Shown here: positions 9,273 to 19,453 of the stretch, in pieces
Layout: each line of letters opens with the position of its first letter
Numbering within the stretch: the first letter of the stretch is position 1
NCBI GenBank assembly: GCA_963823675.1
Contig: CAWGMT010000007.1
Span: 843,639 to 907,638, forward strand
Direction of reading: 5' to 3'
Source: CAWGMT01 sp963823675
Lineage (GTDB): Bacteria > Planctomycetota > Planctomycetia > Isosphaerales > Isosphaeraceae
Length of the DNA: 64,000 bases
Translations under genes and position numbers: made by a program
The notes under the pieces: model-generated
The model's database searches: none
What the model saw: the letters and a program-made list of their open reading frames with translations, nothing else
What the model was told of the DNA's origin: nothing

Positions 9273-12200
9273 TCACTTGACCTCGGTGAGCCGTTTGAAG
9301 TAATTGCGAATGAACGCCTTGTAACCCTCGGGTCCCTCTTCGCGCAGGCCCTGGAGCAGCTCTTCGCGGATCTGCGGCTGCATCTTGAGGATCACTTTCT
9401 GGGTCGCCAGGTCGAGGTCGGGCAAGGGCGCGTCGAGCGGGGCGACCATCTTGTCGGTGGTGGGAAACTGGTCGGGGCGGTCGGTAAAGGCGCCCTTGTC
9501 CCCCCTGCTCGCTCGCTGCCGGGCCTGGCCAAGCTGTCGATTTCGCTGGGCGATCGCTAGAGACCGGCGCACGGCCTCACTGCGCATGATCTCCTCGAGC
9601 TGCTGGGTTGTGACCTGGGCCCGATCGCCGTGCAGGGCAGTTCCGATCTGGCCGAGGACGCCTTCGAGCGCCTGATCCTCACGGCCGAGAGCTTTCTGAG
9701 CGGCATCAAGCTCGCCGATTCGCGCCTCCTGACGTGCGCCAAGGTCCGCGCGCCGGGCTTCGGGCTCTCGCGCCTCGGCGTGCTTCGCCCTGGCGGCGTC
9801 GGCATCCTTTGGCGCGGCCGGCGGTTCGGCGGGTTGACGCTTGGCCGCCTGTGCGGGCTCGGCCTCGTTCGGGCGCATCGGGTCGACCCTGGCGGCTTCA
9901 AGCAAGGCGCGGGCGTCATTCAACACCGCATCTTCTCTCGGTTCGAGCTCGCCCTGGCGCCGCTCCAGATCGGGCAACAGGACCCGGGGCGCCTGGGGCG
10001 TCGCCCCCGCGAGCTCGGCCTGCTCGCCCTCGACCTCGTTCAGATCGTGCTCGCGCGCCCGGATCGCTTCCTGGAGCTCGCGAAGCTCGCGCTCGGTCAG
10101 GCCGGCATTGGCGCGCATCACGTCGTCGCGGAGCGCGGCCACGGCCGCTTCCGCGTCGCGGGCAAGCTCGGTTCGCGCCCGAGCGGCCGCGGCAAGCTGG
10201 CGCGCATCGCCTCGAGCTGTCGCTGGATGCGATCGGTGTCGAGCGCGAGCGCCGCCAGGTCCGGCGGTGGTGCTTTGGGATCAGCCCCGCGCCGTAGACC
10301 GGCGGCGACATCGCGGATCGGCTCAAGCGCCTGGGCTTTGAAGGCCCGTTGCACACCGTCGAGCTGACGGAGCATCTCGGAGGGAAGCATCTTGAGGTCG
10401 GCGGCTTGCTCGGCCGACTGCTTGAGACCGGCGGCGACCTGTTCGGCCAGGCCCGTGTTCTGCTCCTCTCGGGCGCGATCTCGCCGGCCGCCCTGCGCAC
10501 GGCGTCGAGCTCGGCGGCGGCCGCCGGATCAAGGTCCAGCGGGCGTGGAGCCGCGGGCGGCTTGCCCGTCCTGGCCGCGGCGGCTTCGGCACGGGCTTGA
10601 GCCGCTTTGATCTTATCGGCCAGGGAGGCGTGATCGGCGGCCAGCTTGTGGACGGTTTCCTGGACCTTCGCATGCTCGGAAATCAAGCGTTCGAGGCTCT
10701 GGCTCAAATTGTCCTGGTTCCGGTCGAAGCTCTCGAGCTGCCTGTCGGCCGCGTTATTGTCATCGGCGATCCGGACAACGAAGTCCTGGGTCTGGGCGCT
10801 CTGGCCCTTGCGATCGCGCGCCTCGACGCGGTAGCGAAGATGTTCGCCCGGCTTGAGGTTCCAGGCCGGCACGTCCAGGCTGGTTGCCAGGCTGGTGCTC
10901 CTGCGCGGGCGGCCGAAGTGCTGGACCGGGCGGCCGATGAATCCGCCGCTATCGCCGCGCTGTACCGAGACGACGATGTCGGCTAAGCCAAAGTCGTCAT
11001 AGGCCGCGATCGAGAGCGGTAGTTTCACCGGCTTGCTCAAGACGAGGTCGCTACCCGGGCGCTCGAGCACCACTTGAGGCGGCTCGTCGGGAATCGCGGT
11101 GGCCTTGGCCTCCTTCATCGGCATGCTGGGATAGCCCAGCACGTTTCGCAGTTGGGCGCGATAAAACGAGTCGTGCTCGAGCGGGAAGCGGCCCTTCCAG
11201 CGGTCGGGACCGTCCGGCTCGAGGGGAACGGCCTGTGCCACGTAAAGCTCGTTCCGCTCGACATGGCTGGGGGATACGGCCCCGGCGCGATGCCAGAAGC
11301 ACTGGCCGCCCGCAAGCGTGAAGGCCATCCCCCGCACGGCTTTGCCTTCAAGGCCGACAGCCGACGCCGGCACCTCGAGTCGTACCCACCGCCCGGCGGC
11401 CGGCAGCGGACCGATCCGGCGCCGGCTGGAACTGCCCGGTCTCCCTTCGCTGAAACGGTCTTCGCCCCAGTAGGCCCGGTGCTCCCAGTCCCGGCCGTCG
11501 TGCCACGACAGCATAACGGATTCGGGCCGGGACTTCTCGGCGATATAGACCATCGCGAAGAGGTTTTCGCCCGGGCGGACATCGAACGCGACATGCGCAT
11601 TCTGGAAGCGGTGCCCGTGGACGCCGGCCGAACCGGGCTCGGTGTGGGCGGGTCGGGCGAGGAGCCGGAAATCCCAGTCCCACCGCCCCTCAGGGTTCGC
11701 GCCATCGGGTAGGCGCTCCTGGAACCAGATCCGCTCGGGGCGGTCGTTCACCGCGACTCGCGTCACGCGCGCTGCCAGGAGCTGGATTTCGCCCGCGGCC
11801 ACGTTGCCCTTGGATTCGATCTTGACCTCGACCGTGCTGCCGGCCGGCTCGGAAACGTCGGCCGCCTGGGGCGGCCCGACCTTCGGCTCGGGGATGCCCA
11901 TGTACTCGGGATAATGCACGACCGTGCGCAAGCCTTCAATCGACGGCCGGTCCACGATTGTGATCCGCTTGCGCGTGGTCCAGGTCCCGCCCCCGCGGAC
12001 CCGGTAGTCGAACGAGGTCTCGAAGCCGGTGAGCTTGAACCGCCAGACCGAAGGCTCGACCCTCTCCAGGTCATACACCAGGGACCTGGCATTGCCGTCC
12101 GGCTGGATCTCGAGCCGGAGCCGGTCGGGCTCCCCGCGCTTGACACGCGCACAGAACAGGATGTCCTCGCCTCGCAGGACCGCCGCGTCGCCCGGCTCGA

Positions 12201-12813
12201 CCGTGTAGACGACTCCCGAGGCCGGCGGAATATCGGCGAACGGCGAGAAGATCCGCGCGAGCGCAGTCGGGATCCGATCGGAGAAAAGTCCCAGTGCCAG
12301 CGCGAACGTCAGGACGCTGGTCGCGGCGAAGAGGAGGGCGCGGCGCAGGTTGCGGCCGTCGATGACCTTGCGGGGATGGAAGCCGCGGATGCGGTCGACG
12401 GCCTCCTGCACCAGCCTGCGGTAGAACTCGAGCGAGTATCCGGCGGAACCTCCACTGGTCTCGACGTCGATGCAGCTCACGAGCCGGTTGTGGATGCCCG
12501 GCAGGTGAGCCTCGATTCGCCGCGCGACCTGAAGAGGACGCAGCCGCCGCAACAGGGGCCGCACGACCCCGGTCATGAGCGCCCAGGCTGCCGGCACGAT
12601 CACCAGGAATAGGCCAACCATCCGGAAGACCGGCCAGAGCGGCACGGCCAGGTCCAGGAGCGCAACCAGGGCGAGCATGCCCAGCCCCAGGCCCAGCGCG
12701 AGCCCCATACCGGTAGCGACCCAGCTCGAGCGGAGCAGCCGGGCCGTCCGCCGGATCAGGCTGCGGATCGGCTGGAGATCAGGAGGGGAATCTGGAGGAT
12801 CGGTCATCTGCAT
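9273..12813 (-). CDS. DUF4175-like large membrane protein (two frame breaks)
   Basis: About 1,180 residues once repaired. The N-terminus has two membrane helices (about 35-58 and 65-90). Next comes a long extracytoplasmic part with beta-rich segments, and the C-terminal third is a charged coiled coil ('ADKIKAAQARAEAAAAR', 'LTERELRELQEAIRAREHDL'). This matches the DUF4175-type proteins of moxR operons. The frame breaks at about 10474 (GATCGCGCCC) and about 10200 (ATGCGCGCCAG). Removing one GC at each gives continuous coiled coil (GEIAREEQNTGLAEQ, then EAMRQLAAAARART). ATG 12813 or 12807 may be used; GAGG favours the latter. It is separated from the next VWA gene by four bases. Confidence 0.8.
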
Positions 12814-12900
12814 GCCTCTGTGTTTCTTGAACAGCGTTTACGGGGAATTCTAACCATGGACAGCACAGCCCGGTAGAGCCGCAGCCGCGATGCTCGTTTA

Positions 12901-12969
12901 ACCCGGGGCCACCGGCGACGGCGACCGTCTAGACTGGACCAGTGAACGCCGTCGCCGTTGGCTCCGGGT
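12901..12969. repeat. Long imperfect hairpin between operon genes
   Basis: Arms of 23 bases at 12901-12923 and 12947-12969 pair with two mismatches around a 23-base spacer. It lies in the 224-base gap between the BatA-like and DUF4175 genes. There is no T-run, so a factor-independent terminator is unlikely. It is better read as an mRNA-processing hairpin or a repeat remnant. I see no second copy in this window. Confidence 0.6.
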
Positions 12970-13037
12970 GAAACGACGTTTGGGCCGCACTGACTTGAAG
13001 AGCGCGCGGCGAAACTGAGCGTTAGTAGAAGATGCTC

Positions 13038-15346
13038 TCATCGAAACCCCGCGCCGGTCATCCGGCCGACCCACGCCCCCGTGATCAGATCGCGAAAGCG
13101 TTGCGCCAGCGAGCGTGGCGGCGCATCGTCGGGGCCGTGGGTACTCATGGTCGCCAGGAAGAACTCCACGCCGATGACGGCGAAAAGGATCAAGATCAAC
13201 GGCCGCCAGATCTCGCGCTGTTCGCCCAGGGAACCGAACATCTGCTGGGCCTCGGATGAGGCATTGACAAAAGCAAGGTCTGCGCCCGGCAGCCACTGGC
13301 GGATCTGGCTCTCGCCGGCGGCCTGGAACCTCGACTCCTCGGGCGCCGTGTTGACGGCAAACGCAGCGCCCGCGGCCTGGGGAGGATCGAGCCGGCCGCC
13401 GCGGGCCAGGACGTCGTAATAGCCCTTGCTCGCGGTCTCTTCGAACTGGCCCATCAGCCGGGACGCGGACCGCTCCAGGTCAACCGGGGTTTCCCGGCCC
13501 TTGGGGTCGACGACCTTCGCCTTCGCAGGCGCCCAGGTGCCGGCGACGGCGATCTCGGCCGCGCCGTCGGCCGCGACGATCGGGGGCACGACCAGGTCGG
13601 GCGCCTGCGTCACGTAACTGACCATCCGGAGCAGAAGCGGCACGAATTCGGGCTTGAGCGGCAGGCTGCTCCACCTGGTGGTCGCCGGAAATGCGGCCAG
13701 GACCACGATTCCGGCTCCGAAGTGGTTTTCGACCAGAGCCAGGGCACCGTCGCCGAATTTGGCCAGCGGCCAGCTCGACCCTCGGGGCTCGGTCGGCTTG
13801 AGCGGAAACCGGCGCGAGAACCACGCCGTGGTCAGATAGTGGTGATCCGGATCGTCGAAGACCGAAAGCGCCGGATGGGCGTAGTCGATCGAGGCGAATC
13901 GAGCCACGCCTTCGCGCCGCGACGGATCGCCCACCGGGGCGCCGAGCGACGTGCCGGTCAGGCTCTCGCCCGCCTGGCGTGGAACCGGGAAGAACTGCCG
14001 GTTGTAGGCGTCGGCGTTGACGCGATCGCCGGGGAATATCACCAGGCCGCCGCCGGACCGCACGAAATCGCGCAGAAGCTGGTACTGCGCGTCGTTCAAC
14101 CCGCCGCAATTCAAGAGGAGCACGACTCCCGTGTCGCGCAACGACTCGGCGTCGAGCTGGCCCTCCGGGACCTCGCGCACTGCGAGCGACCGCACAAACT
14201 CCTGGCTCGGGCCCAGAGCCCTCGCGCCGAGCGCTCGGCCGGCTGGTCAAGATCAACGGCCGAGAAGAGCGCTGTGCGAACATAAAGCGCCTCATTCTCG
14301 AACGGGTCGGCGGCCGGGTAGCCGTTGACCAGCAATACCTTGACCTGTGGGACGACGTTCAACGCGAACAGGAAGCTATCATCGTCGGGAAAATGATCGG
14401 CCGGGATCTCGAAACGGCCGCGGAGCACGCCGGGCTCGCTGGGCGTGTAGATGATCTCCTTGGTCGCTGCCTCGCCCGGGCGCAGCGAAAAGGGGACACG
14501 CGCGACTTCGTTGCCGTTGATGAAGACGCCCACCGTGAGGTCGGCTGGCTCGGACCGCGAGTCGTTGACCACGCGCGGACGCAGGCGCACCGGCAGCCCG
14601 AGCACGGCCAGCTCGCGGCGCGGGGGCTCGCCGATGACGCCGCGGTTGGCACTGGGTAGGTCGGTGCCGACGTTGACGACGGTGATCCTGGTCCCGTGCG
14701 GAATGACCCGATCGAGCCCTTGCTCGCGGACCTCGCGCCAGGAATCGGCCTGGTTGTCGGTAAACAGGTAGATCGAGGGGGCGGCATCGCGCAGCGCCTG
14801 CGTTCCCAAGACCTGCGAGAATGCCGCGAAAAAGTTGGCCCGCGCGGGCCCACTCTCGAGCGCGTCGACTTTCTGACGGATCGTGTCGGCGTCGGCCGTG
14901 AACCGGCTGAAGACCTCGACGGCCCTGGCCCCCGCGCACACGAGTGTCAGCCGATCGTCCTTGCCGAGCTGGCCGGCAACCGCCGCGGCGGCGGTCCTGG
15001 CCCGATCGAGCGCCGTCCGTCCGCCGGTGCTGGCGTTCATGCTGGCCGACGCGTCGACCAAGATCACCACGTCACGGCCCGAGCCCCCGCCAAAAAGCCG
15101 GTCCCAGTGCCGCACCACCGGCCGGCAAAAAAGCAGCACGAGCGCCAGGAGAAAAAAGGTCCGCAGAAACGCCAAAAGCGCTTCCAGGAACTTCATCTGC
15201 CGCCTTTGCTGCACGTAGCTGTCGAAGAGGAATCGGTACGTGCTCAGCTCGACGGTCCGCAGCCGGTGCAGCGTCAGAAGATGCAGCAGGATCGGCACGA
15301 TCGCCAGCGCCGCCAGCGGCAGGAGGGACCAGTGGAGGAACGTCAT
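13038..15346 (-). CDS. BatA-type VWA membrane protein (frame-broken)
   Basis: About 769 residues when joined. The N-terminus has the BatA domain with two membrane helices ('LLPLAALAIVPILLHLLTLH', then an 'LRTFFLLALVLLFCRPVV' helix). A VWA domain with a complete MIDAS start, 'VVILVDASASMNAS', follows. The second half has a glutamine-amidotransferase-like fold ('LRDTGVVLLLNCGGLND', 'FVRSGGGLVIFPGD') and a C-terminal membrane helix. The frame breaks near 14220-14228 (TCGGCGCGAGG). Deleting one GC reads through as 'ARALGPSQEFVRSLAV'. Start is ATG 15346. VWA proteins of this type are thought to act with MoxR AAA+ ATPases as metal-dependent chaperone or assembly partners. Confidence 0.85.
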
Positions 15347-15432
15347 GCGCTTTTGGTCTCCTGAGTTCTAGCGTCGCTCGTTAGCGAAGCGACCGAGCCC
15401 TTTCCTCCTCTTGCTACGGGGGCCTCACTGTT

Positions 15433-15649
15433 CTTTCCCCCCCTTGCTAAGGGTGGGCCAGGGGGGGTGACGGTGCACGCCTCGGACACATTAAGCGGCT
15501 TTGTAATTGTTTGCGCCGCGACCACCCCGCCTGTCTTCGAACGTCCAATCATTGGTTCTGCCGAAACCACCTCCCGTCCCTTTGAAGGCCCTGTAATTGA
15601 TTGTGCGGGGACCACCCCCCCTGGCCCCCCCTTCGCAAGGGGGGGAAAG
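15433..15649. repeat. MITE-like element with GC-hairpin ends (copy 2)
   Basis: It has the same architecture as the element at 6552-6741. The left end is CTTTCCCCCCC-TTGCTAA-GGG and the right end is CCCCCC-TTCGCAA-GGGGGGGAAAG, with about 150 bases between them. One end hairpin is less perfect (GGGTGGGCC). Inner blocks are shared with copy 1, for example 'ATTGGTT' preceded by 'TTCGAACG'. It lies in the gap between the DUF58 and BatA-like genes. Confidence 0.78.
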
Positions 15650-15749
15650 AAAACGGGGTGCTCCCTGCGGCTGCGCAGTGGGTACGGCACGAATGGGATC
15701 GTCCCGCAGAAGCGGCCTTTCACCGGCCCGAGGTCAGCCGCGGCTTGGT

Positions 15750-16645
15750 TCATCCGATACGCGCTCGCTTTTCGAGGTAGGCGGCCAGAAAGACCTCGTA
15801 CGGCTCCTTGGTGTCGACCAGGTTGTAGCTGATCGAGCGCTCGACACACGCTGTCTTGACGCCGTCGAGGAAAGCACCGAGCCGCGTGAGGTACCGCGCG
15901 CGCAGGCTGTTGGGATTGGTCACGACCCGCCCATGGCCCTCGATGTCCTTGAACCGGGTGATGCGGGCCCAGGGAAAGGTCAGCTCGGCGTCATCCATCA
16001 CGTGGAAGACGACGACTTCGTGCTTGTCATGGCGGAAATGCTGCAAGCCGCTGCCGATCCTGGCCTCGTCGTCGATCAGGTCGCTGATCACGATCACCAG
16101 GCCGCGCCGCTTGAGCCGTTCGGCGATCGAGTGCAGCACCGCGCCCACGTCGGTGTCGTTGCCCGCTCGGGCGTGGTCGAGCAATTCGAGTACCTGGCGG
16201 AACTGTGACGGCCGTGCTCGGGGAGGCAGCGAGGCCCGGACCTCGCGGTCGAACAGAACCAGCCCCACCGCGTCATTCTGGCGCAGCATCAGATGGGCCA
16301 AAGCGGCCGCGAGGTAGCTGCCGTAGTCGAGCTTCGAGAGCGCGCCGCTCTTGAAGTTCATCGACGCCGAACAATCCAGCAAAATCGTCGGCGCAGGTTG
16401 GTCTCGTCATGGAACAGCTTGACGTGATACTTGTCGGTGCGCGCCAGGAGCTTCCAGTCGAGCGCCCGCAGGTCGTCGCCGAATGCATAGGCGCGGTGGT
16501 CGAGATACTCGACCGAGAACCCGTGGTAAGGGCTGCGGTGCCGGCCGGTGAGAAAGCCCTCGACGACCTGCCGGGCCACCAGCTCGCGGCTCCCCAGCCG
16601 GGCGAGCCCTTCGGGATCAAAAAACCGGTTCCTGACGCCGTTCAC
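15750..16645 (-). CDS. DUF58 domain protein (frame-broken)
   Basis: The N-terminal half (16358-16645) shows the classic DUF58 sequence: 'GFLTGRHRSPYHGFSVEYL', 'DLRALDWKLLARTDKYHVK', 'FHDETNL'. The frame then leaves into 'RRRFCWIV'. The second half (15750-16382) resumes with 'LLDCSASMNFKSG', the VWA-like MIDAS strand of DUF58, and ends normally. The break lies at GTCGGCGCAGG (16387-16397) and is repaired by removing one GC or adding one base. I choose GTG 16645, because further upstream the frame runs into a repeated sequence. Second gene of the operon; a cytoplasmic partner of MoxR. Confidence 0.85.
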
Positions 16646-16658
16646 TGGTACGCCTCTG

Positions 16659-16826
16659 CCAATTCCAAGGTGTCCAAGGGGTTTGTGGATCTGGTCCCGG
16701 CACAATCAATCGTCGCGGCCTTTCTCCCCCCCTTGCTAAGGGGGGGAAAGGGGGGGTGATCCCGGCGCGACCAATTCCAAGGTGTCCAAGGGGTTTGCGG
16801 ATCTGGTCCCGGCACAATCAATCGTC
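16659..16826. repeat. 56-bp direct repeats flanking a GC hairpin
   Basis: Copies at 16659-16714 and 16771-16826 differ at one base. Between them is one end of the GC-hairpin family (CCCCCCC-TTGCTAA-GGGGGGG, about 16726-16746). The right copy contains the moxR stop codon, so the 56 bases at the moxR 3' end have been duplicated across the hairpin. This looks like an insertion with a long target duplication, or a recombination scar left after loss of a full element. Confidence 0.85.
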
Positions 16827-17892
16827 AACAGGTTCCTGGATGTCATGGAACAGTTTCTCCACGATGTGGTCGGGCGAGACGCCGTCGCTCTCGGCCCGGA
16901 AGCTGGTGGCCAGCCGGTGGCGGAGGACCGGCTGCGCAACATAGCGGATGTCCTCGGTCGACACGTGGACTCGGCCGCCCAGCAGGGCATTGGCCTTGGC
17001 GCCCAGGAGCATCGACTGGCAAGCCCGCGGGCCCGCGCCCCAGGTGACGTACTTGTTGATGAACTCGGGGGCCTCGTCGGAGCCCGGGCGGGTCGCCCGC
17101 GCCAGCCTGACGGCATAGCCGGCGACCGAGTGGCCGACAATGACCCGCCGCACCACCTTCTGAATGTTGAGGATCCCCTCGCGGTCCAGGAGCGGGGCGA
17201 GCTCCTGGGTATCGCTCGAGGTCGTCGTCTCGGCAATCGCCAGCTCCTCGTCGAAGCTCGGGTAATCGATCAAGACCTTGAACATGAACCGGTCGAGCTG
17301 GGCCTCGGGCAAGCGGGTACGTCCCTTCCTGCTCGATCGGGTTCTGGGTCCCGAGCACCAGGAAGGGCTTCTCCAGGTGATAATCTTCTCCGGCGACCGT
17401 GACCTTGTATTCCTGCATCGCCTGCAAGAGCGCGGCCTGGGTCTTGGGCGGCGTCCGGTTGATCTCGTCGCCCAGGACGATATGGGCGAAGATCGGCCCC
17501 TTGACGAACTTCATGCGCCGGTGGCCGGTGCCTTCTTCTTCCTCGAGCACCTCGGTGCCGGTAATATCCGAGGGCATGAGGTCGGGGGTGAACTGGATGC
17601 GGCCGAAGTGGAGCGAGAGCAGCTTGGCGATGCTGGAAATCATCAGCGTCTTGGCCAGGCCCGGGACCCCCTCCAGAATGCAATGCCCCTGGCAGAAGAG
17701 CGCGATCAAGATCTGCTTGAGCACGTCGCTCTGACCGATGATCACCCGCCCGAGCTCGCGCGTCATCTGGCCGTAGACGTCGGTCAACATCTCCGCCGCG
17801 CGCAGGTCCGACGGATCGGCCTTACGATGGTGTTCGACGCGGACTGGCCCGCGGTCGCTCCCCGCCAGAAGGGGATTGTTCCGGTTCTGCAT
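16818..17892 (-). CDS. MoxR-type AAA+ ATPase (frame-broken)
   Basis: First gene of the operon, about 358 residues, ATG 17892. It shows a MoxR Walker A region ('EGVPGLAKTLM'), the 'FTPDLMPSDITGTEVL' block, Walker B ('HIVLGDEINRTPPKTQAALL') and sensor 1 ('LVLGTQNPIEQEGTYPL'). The frame then breaks at about 17315. Dropping one T from CGCTTGCCC restores the invariant 'PEAQLDRFMFK'. The rest (16818-17312) has the lid domain and the 'WGAGPRACQSMLLGAKA' block typical of the family. MoxR ATPases act as chaperones with VWA proteins, which is exactly what follows here. Confidence 0.88.
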
Positions 17893-18285
17893 CACGGATG
17901 CTCGTCTATGGTTTGGGAGGTCGAAACCCGGTAGGACCCCATCAGTTTTGCACAATCCCCGCAATGATGATAGTGGGCACTCACAGCGCGCCCGCCGCGA
18001 CTCTACCCGTTCGAGTCCAGGCTTCAGCCGGTCCGTTCTGCCGCCATTTCGGCCGTGCTTGAGCGCATCAATCCCAACTGGTGGGGTCCTGCCGTCGCCG
18101 CGGTTCCAAAGCTTTCAGACACCCATGTTCCCCGTGAGGCCACGAGCTTCAAGCCAGCGCCGCGCGGGCGAACTTTTTCCGCGGGGTACTTGACATGGGC
18201 TGACGATTTGATACTTTTGTCCATTACTGTCATTGCGGACATGGTCTCGACCTTAGTGCCCCACGCTGTTTCCGGAGTGTTACTG
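17893..18285. other. Intergenic region upstream of moxR and the transposase remnant
   Basis: About 390 bases between the divergent moxR operon and the REP-associated transposase remnant. The operon promoter should be in the right part of moxR's upstream region, but no clear motif is visible. Around 18110-18130 is the phrase TTCAGACACCCATG; a similar GTGTCTGAATTC phrase recurs in the tandem repeat at 19093-19298. Confidence 0.35.
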
Positions 18286-18956
18286 ATGCCTACCTACGCC
18301 CGGGGCCAGATCGTCGTTGAAGATATGGTCGGCGTTTATCACTGCATCGCCCGATGCGTCCGTCGGGCCTTCCTCTGTGGCATCGATCCGTACACCGGGC
18401 AGGACTATAGTCACCGCAAAGAGTGGATTCTCTATCGCCTGCGTGATTTAGCAGGGCTGTTCGTCATCGAGGTCTGTGGCAATTCCGTGATGAGCAACCA
18501 TGTCCATCTCGTGCTCCGCAATCGGCCGGACATCGCCTAGCAACGGTCGGCCGACGAGATCGCCCTGAGATGGTGTAGAGTTTTCCCGCCTCGCGACCAT
18601 GCCACCGGTGAGCCCGTCGAGCCGGGCGAACACGACCTGGCCATGCTCACGGCGAACTCCGATAGGCTGGCGGAAGTGCGCAAGCGTCTCGCCAACTTGT
18701 CATGGTTCATGAGGTGCTTGTCGGTGCTGCTTCCCCACGGCCAGAATCGGCATACGAAGCCGGACCAGTCGCGATCGCCGTCGCGGACGCGGTCGGCGCC
18801 TCCGAGCCTTCCGCGGATTCCGGCCCAACCTCTAGCGTCGCCGCCCCAGTCGCCGCCTCGCGGCGTCTAAATGCGAGGGCGTCCGACCAGGGGTTTCTGC
18901 CGATCGAAGGCTCGAACCGCCTTTGTGTAGGCCACTGGCTCGACACTGAGCCCTAA
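18286..18956 (+). pseudogene. REP-associated tyrosine transposase (Y1/HUH family), decayed
   Basis: From ATG 18286 it reads 'YHCIARCVRRAFLCG', 'YSHRKEWILYRLRDLAG' and the HUH motif 'MSNHVHLVLRNRPD', as in planctomycete Y1-type transposases. A TAG at 18538-18540 interrupts the frame, where relatives would have Trp. The same frame then continues convincingly ('DEIALRWCRVFPP', 'RLANLSWFMRCL') to about 18720. The catalytic Tyr region is not recognisable, and a C-terminal piece ('ASDQGFLPIEG') appears in another frame near 18880-18950. Clearly dead. Confidence 0.8.
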
Positions 18957-19092
18957 ACAGACATCTCCATGACGCTTTCACTCGAAGAGCGCCGCTGGCT
19001 TGCGCGCTCCGCGTTGCCCGGCGCCGGGCCGACAGGACAGGACGAACCGTTCTACGTCTCACGTCAAGTGACCACGCCCATGCGATGGTCAT

Positions 19093-19298
19093 CTTGAAAA
19101 GCTCGGACTCAGACCGCCTCTGGGATCCAAGAGCGGGTGCGCTGGCCGGTTGGTCCGACCGACGAGTTTATGGGTGTCTGAATTCCTCTTGAAAAGCTCG
19201 GACTCAGACCGCCTCTGGGATCCAAGAGCGGGTGCGCTGGCCGGTTGGTCCGACCGACGAGTTCATGGCTGTCTGAATTCCTGGGTGTCTGAATTCCT
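19093..19298. repeat. 95-bp tandem duplication plus partial third copy
   Basis: Units at 19093-19187 and 19188-19282 are almost identical, with two or so differences near the end. A 16-base partial unit follows (19283-19298, GGGTGTCTGAATTCCT). There are no spacers, so it is not a CRISPR array. The rest of the 18957-19453 gap shows no gene. A recent duplication next to transposase debris. Confidence 0.9.
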
Positions 19299-19453
19299 GA
19301 CGGCCGCAACTCACGGCAAAGCGACCTGCGCCCAGGTTCGCGTCCAGCTTTACTTCCTGGGCAAACGAATCGCGTCCGCGTTTCTGTTCCTACGCAGCCG
19401 CCGTGGTCCATGTTTGTGGAAATCGTCTCGAGCGATTCGCCTTGCGCCTGAGC

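Noticed and set aside
12898..13296. 132-codon minus-strand frame over the long hairpin
   Set aside because: Arg-rich, spans the palindrome and overlaps the BatA-like gene in a wrong frame.
19093..19298. CRISPR array
   Set aside because: Units are 95 bases, contiguous and lack spacers, and no cas genes are present.
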